Shown piece by piece: positions 5,445 to 11,996 of a DNA stretch of 14,236 nt. The position numbers were made by a program, and so were the translations under genes. Where the stretch lies: contig JBBQRG010000071.1 of the NCBI GenBank assembly GCA_038215095.1, positions 1-14,236 on the forward strand, given 5' to 3'. Position 1 is the stretch's first letter. Each line of letters opens with the position of its first letter. Source of the DNA: DATACN01 sp038215095 (lineage in GTDB: Bacteria; Actinomycetota; Thermoleophilia; Solirubrobacterales; Thermoleophilaceae). The notes under the pieces are model-generated. The model was given only the letters and a program-made list of their open reading frames with translations, searched no databases and had not been told where the DNA came from.

Positions 5445-7301
5445 ATGCGGTTCGGGAGGTTGGGGGCAGGGGTGGTGCTGGCGGCGATGCTCGCGCTCGC
5501 TCCGCCCGCGCTGGCGCGCGACACGAAGGTGACCTCCTTCGACGGCACGAAGATCAACACCCACTTCTTCGCGGCCGAGGGCCTGAAGTCCGGCGCCAAG
5601 GCGCCCACGGTGCTGGTGGGGCACGGCTACGGCCAGACCGGAGAGACCGATCCCAACGCGAGCTCGGAGGAGCTGTTCGGCAGCGTGGGGCTCGGCCCGC
5701 TGCGCCGCGCCGGCTTCAACGTGCTCACATGGGACGCACGCGGCTTCGGCCAGTCGGGCGGCAACGTGGAGGTGGACTCGCCGAGCTTCGAGGGCCGTGA
5801 CGTCCAGGCGCTCATCAGCTACGTCGCCCAGCAGCCCGAGGCCCGGCTCGACGCGCCCGGCGACCCGCGCATGGGCATGAGCGGCGTCTCCTACGGCGGT
5901 GGCATCCAGCTGGTCACCGCCGCGATCGACAAGCGCGTGGACGCGATCACTCCCACCATCGCCTGGAACTCGCTGCTCACGGCGCTCTACAAGGACGCCA
6001 CGGTCAAGGAGGGCTGGGGCCTGGCGCTGAGCGGCGCCGGCGGCACCGCCTATACGGGCGGGCTGCCCGGCGGCGAGACGGGCAACCAGGACCCGCAGAT
6101 CACCCAGGCGATCGCGGAGGGCACGAGCACCGGCAAGTTCTCCGACAAGACCGTGCAGTTCTTCGACGCGCGCGGGCCGCGGCAGATCCTGTCCAAGGTG
6201 AAGGTCCCGACGCTGCTCATCGAGGGCACCGCCGACACCCTCTTCACGCTCCACGAGTCGATCCAGAACTTCGCCGCGCTGTCGAGGAACGGCATCCCGC
6301 TGCGAATGATGTGGTTCTGCGGCGGCCACGGCGTCTGCCTGGGCAACAACGGCCCCGACGGCCGCATCGAGTCGGCCGTGATCGGCTGGCTCCGCTACTA
6401 CGTGCAGCGCGACCACAAGGCCAAGCTGCCGCCCAAGTTCTCCTGGCTGACCGACGACGACGGCAAGTGGCGCTCCTCGCCGGTCTTCCCGATCCCGGCG
6501 AAGGCGCCGCTCACCGGCAAGGGCTCGGGCGTGCTCGACCTGCAGCCCGGCGCGTCCAGCCAGGGCGCGTTCATCGCGGCCTCCGCGGCGGCCGACGCCG
6601 TGAACGTGGACATCGCGCCGCCGGCGAAGGTCACCGACATCCTCGGCGAGCCGCACATCAAGATCACCTATTCGGGCACCGCCGCGCCGGCCGACACGCG
6701 CCTCTACGCCCAGGTGCTCGACCAGAACACCGGCCGCGTGCTGGGCAACCAGGTGGTGCCGATCCCGGTCACGCTCGACGGCAAGGACCACACGGTCGAG
6801 CGGTCGCTGGAGGCCGTCGCCACGCGCGGCGGGCCCAACGCGCGCCTGCGCGTGCAGGTCGCGGCCGGCACGAGCGTGTACGACCGCCAGCGGTCCACCG
6901 GCGCCGTGCAGCTGAAGAGCGTGGAGGCGAGCCTGCCCACCGTCGACGTGAACGCGGTGCCGCGGCTGCGGGCGAGGCACCTCTACGGCCTGTCGCGCGC
7001 GAAGCGCACGCGCCCCGCGCGGCTGCGGGTGCGCGGCCTGAACGGGCGGATCACCCGCGTGGAGGTGCGCCTCTACAAGCTGACGAAGCACAAGCACAAG
7101 CACACGCACAAGCACAAGCACAAGAAGGTCTGGGTGCGCGTGGGACGCAGCAAGCGCTTCAACGTGGCGAACAAGGTGCGCCGGCCGAAGATCCGGGTGC
7201 GCCACAGGCTGGGCAGGGGCAGCTACCTGGCCAAGGTCACCGGCCGCGACCGCTACGGGCGCAAGCTCGTGGTGCGCGTGCGGTCGCGCCTGCGCCGCTG
7301 A
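5445..7301 (+). CDS. Exported alpha/beta hydrolase, S15/CocE-like, with Lys-His tract and basic C-terminal domain
   Basis: 618 aa. A signal peptide (residues 1-25, cleavage after PPALA) precedes an alpha/beta-hydrolase domain. The domain shows VLVGHGYGQTGE (oxyanion region), the TWDARGFGQSGG strand, nucleophile Ser149 in GVSYGG, Asp264 in EGTADTLF and His295 in GGHGVC. This matches Xaa-Pro dipeptidyl-peptidase S15/CocE-type esterases and peptidases. Residues ~340-500 form the beta-rich domain typical of the family (VNVDIAPPAKVTDILGEPHI, then LDGKDHTV). A strongly basic tail follows: KHKHKHTHKHKHKK at 548-561 and a beta-like segment ending RVRSRLRR. The enzyme is likely extracytoplasmic; its substrate (peptide or ester) is unknown. 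The Lys-His tract could bind metal or anionic wall polymers, which is inference. It is promoted from the bidirectional promoter shared with the glycosylase gene. Confidence 0.9.
   Translation: MRFGRLGAGVVLAAMLALAPPALARDTKVTSFDGTKINTHFFAAEGLKSGAKAPTVLVGHGYGQTGETDPNASSEELFGSVGLGPLRRAGFNVLTWDARGFGQSGGNVEVDSPSFEGRDVQALISYVAQQPEARLDAPGDPRMGMSGVSYGGGIQLVTAAIDKRVDAITPTIAWNSLLTALYKDATVKEGWGLALSGAGGTAYTGGLPGGETGNQDPQITQAIAEGTSTGKFSDKTVQFFDARGPRQILSKVKVPTLLIEGTADTLFTLHESIQNFAALSRNGIPLRMMWFCGGHGVCLGNNGPDGRIESAVIGWLRYYVQRDHKAKLPPKFSWLTDDDGKWRSSPVFPIPAKAPLTGKGSGVLDLQPGASSQGAFIAASAAADAVNVDIAPPAKVTDILGEPHIKITYSGTAAPADTRLYAQVLDQNTGRVLGNQVVPIPVTLDGKDHTVERSLEAVATRGGPNARLRVQVAAGTSVYDRQRSTGAVQLKSVEASLPTVDVNAVPRLRARHLYGLSRAKRTRPARLRVRGLNGRITRVEVRLYKLTKHKHKHTHKHKHKKVWVRVGRSKRFNVANKVRRPKIRVRHRLGRGSYLAKVTGRDRYGRKLVVRVRSRLRR
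7085..7126 (+). repeat. Hexanucleotide repeat AAGCAC encoding a Lys-His tract
   Basis: Seven near-perfect copies of AAGCAC within the hydrolase gene; one carries ACG in place of AAG and the last is AAGAAG. They encode alternating Lys-His. In-frame expansion or contraction by slippage would change tract length without breaking the gene. Confidence 0.85.
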
Positions 7302-7307
7302 CGGTCC

Positions 7308-7313
7308 TATCCT
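7308..7313 (+). promoter_or_regulatory. -10-like element for the MpaB-family gene
   Basis: TATCCT, 7 nt before the ATG at 7321, within the 19-bp gap after the hydrolase gene. No Shine-Dalgarno is visible. The gene could be read from here as well as by read-through from the hydrolase gene. Confidence 0.45.
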
Positions 7314-7320
7314 GCTCGGC

Positions 7321-8142
7321 ATGACAGGCGCGGGCGGCTTCACGCCCGACAGCGCGATCTGGAAAGTCAGCCGTGAGTGGGTGCTCATGCTCGGCGGCGG
7401 CCGGGCGCTGCTGCTGCAGGCGGCGCATCCGCTGGCGCTAGCTGGCGTCATGGAGCACTCCGACTACGAGGCTGGCCCGTGGAAGCGGCTCGAGCGCACG
7501 ATGGACGCGGTCTGGACAGCCGTCTACGGCGACCCGCAGGAGACCGAGCGGGTGGGCCGGCGGGTGCGGGCGATGCATTCGCGCGTGAACGGCCGGCTGA
7601 AGAACGCGATGGGCCCGTTCCCGGCCGGCACGCCCTACGACGCGAAGGACCCCGAGCTGCTGCTGTGGGTGCACGCCACCCTCGTGGACACCGCGCTGCT
7701 GATGTACCGCGCCTACGTCGGGCCGCTGACCGCCGCGGAGGTGGAGGCCTACTACCAGGACATGAAGTGGCTGGCCCGCCTGTTCGGCACGCCGGAGGAG
7801 GCGATACCCGAGAGCTACGGCGACTTCGTGGCGTGGTGGCGCGCCATGCTCGCGAGCGAGGTCATCTGCGTGACGCCCGAGGCGAGGGCACTGGCCGACA
7901 CCGTGCTCCGCCCTCCGCTCCCCTTCGTGGCCCGCCCGGCCTGGGAGCTCGTCAGGTTCGCCACCGCCGGGTTCCTGCCCGCGGAGCTGCGGCGCGGCTA
8001 CGGCTTCACCTGGACCCCCGCCCACCGCGCCGTGCTGGCGGCCTCGGCCGGGGGCGTACGGCGCGGCTTCATGCCACTGCTGCCGGACCTTGCCCGCGCG
8101 CTGCCGGGAGCACGCGCCGCCGAGCGGGAGCTGGCCGCGTGA
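7321..8142 (+). CDS. MpaB-family oxygenase (DUF2236)
   Basis: 273-aa cytosolic protein of the DUF2236/MpaB family, related to fungal MpaB and bacterial latex-clearing protein, which use haem b for oxygenation or oxidative cleavage. Hallmarks are GGGRALLLQAAHPLALAGV (residues 25-43, with His36), HS at 46-47, the RVRAMHSRVNG helix (81-91, His86) and LLLWVHATLVDTALL (113-127, His118). Histidines in these helices are the likely haem-ligand candidates by family analogy. A C-terminal helical region follows. Substrate is unknown; DUF2236 members are numerous in actinobacteria and mostly uncharacterised. Its TGA overlaps the GTG start of the isomerase gene by 4 nt, indicating a two-gene operon. Confidence 0.88.
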   Translation: MTGAGGFTPDSAIWKVSREWVLMLGGGRALLLQAAHPLALAGVMEHSDYEAGPWKRLERTMDAVWTAVYGDPQETERVGRRVRAMHSRVNGRLKNAMGPFPAGTPYDAKDPELLLWVHATLVDTALLMYRAYVGPLTAAEVEAYYQDMKWLARLFGTPEEAIPESYGDFVAWWRAMLASEVICVTPEARALADTVLRPPLPFVARPAWELVRFATAGFLPAELRRGYGFTWTPAHRAVLAASAGGVRRGFMPLLPDLARALPGARAAERELAA

Positions 8143-8576
8143 GGGTGGCGGTCGCAACCGACGAGCGCACGGGCGTGGCCGACGCCCTGGTGGCTGAGCT
8201 CGAGCGGCGCGGGCACGAACCGCTCCTCCACGGCGCCTTCAGCGACGAGGAGCGCGACGACTGGGCCTGGGCCAGCGAGGCGGCGGCTCGCGACGTGGCC
8301 GAGGGCCGCGCGGAGCAGGCCATCGTCTGCTGCTGGACGGGCACCGGGGCCTCGATCGCGGCCAACAAGGTGCCCGGCGTGCGCGCGGCCCTGTGCGGCG
8401 ACGCCGAGACCGCAAGCGGCGCGCGCAAGTGGAACGACGCGAACGCTCTCGCCCTGTCGCTGCGCACCACCAGCGAGCCGCTGCTCAACGAGATCCTCGA
8501 CGCATGGCTCGTCGGCGAGCCCAGCCCGGACTCGGACGACCGGGCCAACGTCGAGCACGTCGACGAGATCGGCTGA
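8139..8576 (+). CDS. Divergent RpiB/LacA/LacB-family sugar-phosphate isomerase
   Basis: 145-aa protein with the RpiB fold. It starts MRVAVATDERTG, has the Cys loop CCWTGTGASIAANKVPGVRA (Cys65 and Thr67 in the canonical positions), then KWNDANALALSLR and a C-terminal helix. Canonical RpiB enzymes interconvert ribose-5-P and ribulose-5-P. Here the N-terminal CDH motif reads TDE and the HNDAN His is Trp98, so two histidines used for ring opening and phosphate binding are missing. The reaction or substrate may differ. The GTG at 8139 sits in a GTGA overlap with the oxygenase stop, and the frame upstream is only antisense or shadow coding. The gene ends 3 bp before the convergent exported-protein gene. 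Confidence 0.85.
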   Translation: MRVAVATDERTGVADALVAELERRGHEPLLHGAFSDEERDDWAWASEAAARDVAEGRAEQAIVCCWTGTGASIAANKVPGVRAALCGDAETASGARKWNDANALALSLRTTSEPLLNEILDAWLVGEPSPDSDDRANVEHVDEIG

Positions 8577-8586
8577 GGCTCAGCCG
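8570..8586. repeat. Short palindrome spanning both convergent stop codons
   Basis: CGGCTGAG, one G, then CTCAGCCG. It includes the TGA of the isomerase and the TGA of the exported protein. A hairpin with a 7-bp stem and 3-nt loop is possible, but no T-tract follows in either direction, so function as a terminator is doubtful. Confidence 0.4.
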
Positions 8587-9776
8587 CCGCCGAAGCGGAG
8601 CGCGAGGGCCGCGTCGCGGCCGCCGCCGGCGCTGCTCGCGCTGGCGGTCTTCACGTTCAGGAAGCGCGACAGGCCGTACGTCTTGCCGGCGCGGGCCAGG
8701 GCCTTGAAGCGGCCCGGGCGCACCAGCGGGGCGGCGGCCACCAAGTAGCCGCGGCGGTTCGTGCTCCGCGTGCGGCTGCCGGCGAAGGTCACGCGGGCGC
8801 CCGTCACGGGCTTGCCGTGCCGGGTGACCCGCACGCGCACCCGCACGCGGCGGGCGCCGTCGCGCAAGCGCTTCACCGCCACCTTCAGCGCCCGGGTCCC
8901 GGGCCGCGGCACGAAGTGCAGCAGCGCAGTCGACGGGCCGTAGGTGGCCTTGCAGCCCGAGGCCACCGGGCTGATCAGCCAATGCAGCTCGCCGCCGAGC
9001 ATGTGGACGGTGTCCATGCCCTCGGACTCGCCGCAGATCTTGGCCTCGATCTCGAGCCGGCGCTTGCCGGTGGTGGGATCGACGGACCAGGTCTGGAAGC
9101 GGCCGCCGTCGGCTCCCGGGATGAGCAGCTTGCCGTGTCGGAAGACGGCGCCCGTGACGCCGGTGGGCGGCACCGCCCCCGCCAGCCGCGCGACGGCGTG
9201 GATCGGCGCGGCGCCGGGCCCGGCGTTGGCCAGGCTCACGTCCGCGGCCGAGTAGGCGAGCAGGTCGTCGCCGCTGCTGGTCCAGACCCGTGAGCCGTCG
9301 GGCGAGACCTCGTCCCACATCGCCTTCGGGATCTCGGCCGGCGAGAGCTTCACGTAGTAGCGCCAGGCGAGGGTGTCGGGATCGGCGACGCCGAGCGCGC
9401 CCGTCTTGCACGGGTTCGGGTCCGCCGCGCCGGGGGTGAAGCACTCCAGCGCCAGCAGGATGCGGCCGCCCTCGGCGCGGTCGTAGCTGGGGTCGCCCAG
9501 GTGGTTGTAGCCCTCGGTGGCGAACACGCCCGGCGGGATCTCGTTGGGCTGCCCCGCCGTCTGGGCGAGCAGCGGCGTGGTGCGCCACAGCCCCTGGAAG
9601 ACCCCGTCGATGTAGACGTGCTGCCCGCTGGGGTCCGAGGTCAGGCCCTGGAAGTAGGTGATCGGCAGCGAGCTGGCGCCGGTGAGCACCCAGCGGCCGG
9701 GGTCCTTTGCCTGCGCGGCGGCCGGCAGCCAGAACAGCGCACACACGAGAAACAGCGCAATTGCCAAGCGCTTCAC
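8580..9776 (-). CDS. Exported protein of unknown function with Ig-like basic C-terminus
   Basis: 398 aa. A signal peptide (residues 1-23, ending PAAAQA) precedes a ~270-residue beta-rich region. Repeated short motifs such as LTSDPSGQHVYIDG, DEVSPDGSRVWTSSGD and GGRFQTWSVDPTTGKRRLE resemble propeller blades, but I cannot assign a family. Four Cys in the mature part (112, 123, 248, 275) could form two disulfides. The C-terminal ~100 residues form a basic beta domain (RRVRVRVRVTRHGKPVTGAR, then GRFKALARAGKTYG), like a carboxypeptidase-regulatory or Ig-like module. The start is GTG at 9776, 9 nt after a -10-like TAGGCT. It is likely cell-surface or secreted, and is convergent with the isomerase gene. 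Confidence 0.8.
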   Translation of the reverse strand: MKRLAIALFLVCALFWLPAAAQAKDPGRWVLTGASSLPITYFQGLTSDPSGQHVYIDGVFQGLWRTTPLLAQTAGQPNEIPPGVFATEGYNHLGDPSYDRAEGGRILLALECFTPGAADPNPCKTGALGVADPDTLAWRYYVKLSPAEIPKAMWDEVSPDGSRVWTSSGDDLLAYSAADVSLANAGPGAAPIHAVARLAGAVPPTGVTGAVFRHGKLLIPGADGGRFQTWSVDPTTGKRRLEIEAKICGESEGMDTVHMLGGELHWLISPVASGCKATYGPSTALLHFVPRPGTRALKVAVKRLRDGARRVRVRVRVTRHGKPVTGARVTFAGSRTRSTNRRGYLVAAAPLVRPGRFKALARAGKTYGLSRFLNVKTASASSAGGGRDAALALRFGGG

Positions 9777-9785
9777 AAGGTCGCG

Positions 9786-9791
9786 AGCCTA
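9786..9791 (-). promoter_or_regulatory. -10-like element for the exported protein gene
   Basis: TAGGCT on the minus strand, 9 nt before the GTG start. It is divergent from the R2lox promoter. Confidence 0.5.
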
Positions 9792-9797
9792 CCGCGC

Positions 9798-9824
9798 TTG
9801 CACTTAACTGAACGATCGTATAAT
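9798..9824 (+). promoter_or_regulatory. Strong promoter of the R2lox-TetR operon
   Basis: TTGCAC (9798-9803), a 15-bp spacer, then a perfect consensus TATAAT (9819-9824) in an unusually AT-rich island. The expected transcription start is near 9831. That rules out the ATG at 9826 as initiator and favours the ATG at 9835. The 8-bp palindrome ACGATCGT (9812-9819), between -35 and -10, is a possible but weak operator for the downstream TetR regulator. Confidence 0.65.
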
Positions 9825-9834
9825 AATGTCGGTC

Positions 9835-10764
9835 ATGACGATCGAACAAGACAACGCGCTGGACGTGCTGCTCGACGCCGACATCGACCGCGTGATGGCG
9901 GGGCTCGACCGCATCGTCGAGGCCGCCCCCTCCTACTCGCGCCTGTTCTCGCGCTGGGAGAACCAACCCTGGAGCTCGGAGCAGTTCGACTTCTCGATCG
10001 ACGCCGAGCAGTGGCGCGGGGATGGCTTCAACCCGCTCCAGAAGGAGTTCATCGAGTGGAGCCTGTCGTCCTTCTTCCTGGGCGAAGAGCGCGTGACCAC
10101 GGAGCTCCTGCCCTTCGCCATCGCCGCGCCCTCGCACGAGGCGCGCGCCTTCCTGGCCACGCAGATCTCGGACGAGGCCAAGCACATGGTCTTCTTCGAC
10201 CGCTTCTACCGCGAGGTCTTCGGGGTGGACGCCGAGACGCTCACGAAGAACCTCGAGGAGCAGCGCCCCAGCATGAACGGCGAGTGGGGCCAGCTGTTCG
10301 ACGGCATCCTGCACGACTGCTCCGAGGCACTGCGCAAGGACCCCACCGACATGGACGCGCTGGTGCGCGGCGTGACCGTGTACATGGTGGTCATCGAGGG
10401 CACGCTGGCGCTCACCGGCGCGCGCTTCATCATCCGCACGCTGAAGGAGGCCGACATGCTGCCCGGCTTCCGGCAGGGCTTCACCGCCGTCAACCGCGAC
10501 GAGTCGCGCCACGTCGGCTTCGGCGTGAAGTTCCTGGCCGACGCGATCCGCGAGGACCCGCGCCACAAGGCCACCATCCAGGACACGCTCCAGGAGACGC
10601 TGCCGGTGGGCACCCTGGCGCTGGCGCCCCCGATGGTGGACGACCCCTACGACTTCGAGACCCCGTTCGGCGTGAAGTCGGCCGAGGTCTACGACTACGC
10701 CATGCGCTCGCTGTCGAAGAAGCTGGCCGCGATGGGCATGGAGCCGCTCGGTGCCCAGGCCTGA
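9835..10764 (+). CDS. R2-like ligand-binding oxidase (R2lox)
   Basis: Ferritin-like di-metal (Mn/Fe) protein of the ribonucleotide-reductase R2 superfamily, of the oxidase type rather than NrdB. Counting from the ATG at 9826 (312 aa), the six ligands are Glu87 (LGEERV), Glu117 and His120 (DEAKH), Glu191 (IEGTLALTG), and Glu226 and His229 (DESRH). Val90 and Tyr186 sit exactly where mycobacterial R2lox forms its Val-Tyr ether cross-link. Length and the PFA and LTGAR segments fit R2lox, which binds a fatty-acid-like ligand near the metal site; its physiological substrate is not established. The start is placed at the ATG at 9835 (MTIEQDN, 309 aa) because the 9826 ATG lies one base after TATAAT. 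It overlaps the TetR gene by 14 bp, indicating co-expression and likely autoregulation. Confidence 0.88.
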   Translation: MTIEQDNALDVLLDADIDRVMAGLDRIVEAAPSYSRLFSRWENQPWSSEQFDFSIDAEQWRGDGFNPLQKEFIEWSLSSFFLGEERVTTELLPFAIAAPSHEARAFLATQISDEAKHMVFFDRFYREVFGVDAETLTKNLEEQRPSMNGEWGQLFDGILHDCSEALRKDPTDMDALVRGVTVYMVVIEGTLALTGARFIIRTLKEADMLPGFRQGFTAVNRDESRHVGFGVKFLADAIREDPRHKATIQDTLQETLPVGTLALAPPMVDDPYDFETPFGVKSAEVYDYAMRSLSKKLAAMGMEPLGAQA

Positions 10765-11362
10765 GGCCGCGCGCGGCCCCGGACGGCCGCCCTCGGGTGC
10801 GCGCGAGCGCGTGCTCCAGGCGGGGCTCGACGTGCTCAAGGCCGAGGGCTACGCCGGGCTCACGACTGCCAAAGTCGCGGCCCGCTCCGGCCAGAACAAG
10901 GCCCTGATCGGCTACCACTTCGGCTCGAAGCAGGGACTGGTGGCGGCGGTGGGACGCGAGCTCGCCGAGTCGATCACCGAGGAGGTGATCGGCGGGCTGG
11001 GCCGCACCGACACGGTGGCCGAGATCGTGAGCGGCGTGATGGACGGGCTATGGCGAGTGATGGACCGCGACGAGCGCTTGGCGCGGCTCTACTTCGACCT
11101 GGCCGCGGTGTCCGTGGTGGAGCCGGACGTGCGCGAGGTGATGCGGGAGATGAAGGCGTCCTGGCGCCAGGTGACCGCCGGCCTGCTGACCACCGCGGAG
11201 GACGGCCCCGCCAAGCGCGACGCCGAGGCCGCCGGCATCTACGTGCTCGCCGGCATAGAGGGGCTCGTGCTCGAGCGCCTCGACCGCGGTGAGACGCGCG
11301 CGCTCAAGCGGGCGATGCGGATGTTCGTGAACTCGGCGGCGGGCGCGCTCAGCGCACCCTGA
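10751..11362 (+). CDS. TetR-family transcriptional regulator
   Basis: 203 aa. The N-terminal TetR HTH spans residues ~15-62 (RERVLQAGLDVLKAEGYAG, then TTAKVAARSG and the recognition helix up to ALIGYHFGSKQGL). The all-helical ligand-binding domain runs from ~68 to 200 and is not specific enough to name a ligand. The GTG start at 10751 lies 14 bp inside the R2lox gene, so the two are co-transcribed and probably coupled. The likely job is repression of the upstream operon in response to a ligand related to R2lox chemistry, which is inference. The gene overlaps the convergent cupredoxin gene by 14 bp at the 3' end. Confidence 0.92.
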   Translation: MPRPEAARGPGRPPSGARERVLQAGLDVLKAEGYAGLTTAKVAARSGQNKALIGYHFGSKQGLVAAVGRELAESITEEVIGGLGRTDTVAEIVSGVMDGLWRVMDRDERLARLYFDLAAVSVVEPDVREVMREMKASWRQVTAGLLTTAEDGPAKRDAEAAGIYVLAGIEGLVLERLDRGETRALKRAMRMFVNSAAGALSAP

Positions 11363-11942
11363 AGCGCTTCGTCTTCGGCGAGTGGCCCTTGTTGCCGGCC
11401 GTGTCCCGCAGCCGCAGGCCGGCTCGGTAGCGCCCGGCCTTCAGGTGGCGGAAGGTGATGCTGCGCTTGCCCTTGCCGAGCAGCCTGGTGATGACCTTGT
11501 CGGTAGGTCCGCTGACCGCGACGCGCACTCGTGACTTCTCTGAGAGCGTGAAGCCGACCTTCATCGTGCTGCCGGAGACCTTTGCCTTGACGCCGCTGAT
11601 CCGCGGCAGGCTGGTGTCCGGGAACGGCGCCGGACCGACCTCCACGGCGGCCCTCATCTGCGCGTGCACCTGGCAGTGGTAGAGGAAGCGCCCGGGCTTG
11701 GGGAAGCTGCGCGTGAAGGTGCCGGAGGTCTTGAAGGGCGAGCTGAAGCTCGTGGTCTGGTTCGCACCGGCGGTGACGGTGTGCTGGTCCATCCCCGTCC
11801 AGTGCCAGGTCACGCTCTCGCCGGGCTGGATCTGGACCGTGGGCGTGTCGAACTGGTCGTCGCTGATGTTCACGTCCGCGGCCAGGGCCGGCACCGGAAT
11901 GGCCAGCAGCGCGAGCAGAGTCAGGAGACCGGCAAATCGCAT
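11349..11942 (-). CDS. Exported cupredoxin (plastocyanin-like) with Ig-like tail
   Basis: 197 aa from ATG 11942. An in-frame GTG two codons upstream (11948) is less likely because it lies immediately after the -10-like TATGTT. A signal peptide ends PALAAD. The cupredoxin domain (~25-103) has all four type-1 copper ligands: the His in DQHTVTA and Cys, His and Met in HCQVHAQM. The protein is thus a probable blue-copper electron carrier or copper binder outside the membrane. A second, basic beta domain (~110-197) contains KSRVRVAVSG and GRYRAGLRLRDTAGNKG and ends KRFRVR. It resembles the tails of the other two exported proteins in this window. The redox partner is not in view. Confidence 0.9.
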   Translation of the reverse strand: MRFAGLLTLLALLAIPVPALAADVNISDDQFDTPTVQIQPGESVTWHWTGMDQHTVTAGANQTTSFSSPFKTSGTFTRSFPKPGRFLYHCQVHAQMRAAVEVGPAPFPDTSLPRISGVKAKVSGSTMKVGFTLSEKSRVRVAVSGPTDKVITRLLGKGKRSITFRHLKAGRYRAGLRLRDTAGNKGHSPKTKRFRVR

Positions 11943-11948
11943 CGTCAC

Positions 11949-11954
11949 AACATA
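11949..11954 (-). promoter_or_regulatory. -10-like element for the cupredoxin gene
   Basis: TATGTT on the minus strand, 6 nt before the ATG at 11942. It abuts the alternative GTG, which argues for the ATG start. Confidence 0.5.
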
Positions 11955-11982
11955 GACGCGGCTCAGGCCCGAAAGTTCCGCT

Positions 11983-11988
11983 TAGGAT
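11983..11988 (+). promoter_or_regulatory. -10-like element for the kinase-HAD operon
   Basis: TAGGAT, 8 nt before the ATG at 11997. No Shine-Dalgarno sits at usable spacing. Confidence 0.5.
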
Positions 11989-11996
11989 GCCGCCGG

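Noticed and set aside
7085..7126. AAGCAC repeats as a CRISPR-like or regulatory iteron array
   Set aside because: Units are 6 bp with no spacers, lie in frame inside a gene and simply encode Lys-His.
5418..7451. Very long minus-strand open frame opposite the S15-like hydrolase
   Set aside because: Low-complexity Arg/Val/His/Ala composition typical of the antisense frame of GC-rich genes. The true coding part is only the glycosylase N-terminus below 5417.
8570..8586. Bidirectional intrinsic terminator
   Set aside because: The stem is short, the loop is tight and no T-tract follows on either strand.
9812..9847. ACGATCG direct repeats as TetR operator
   Set aside because: Only 7-8 bp, one copy lies inside the coding region, and no extended dyad typical of TetR sites is present; kept only as a weak note in the promoter entry.
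9826..10764. Canonical ribonucleotide reductase R2 (NrdB/NrdF)
   Set aside because: Val90 and Tyr186 match the R2lox cross-link positions, the gene is paired with TetR and no nrdA/nrdE gene is nearby.
8485..10839. Long minus-strand open frame opposite the isomerase end, exported-protein region and R2lox
   Set aside because: Another GC-driven shadow with no recognisable motifs. It conflicts with R2lox, whose ligand residues are all conserved, and with the exported protein in its proper frame.
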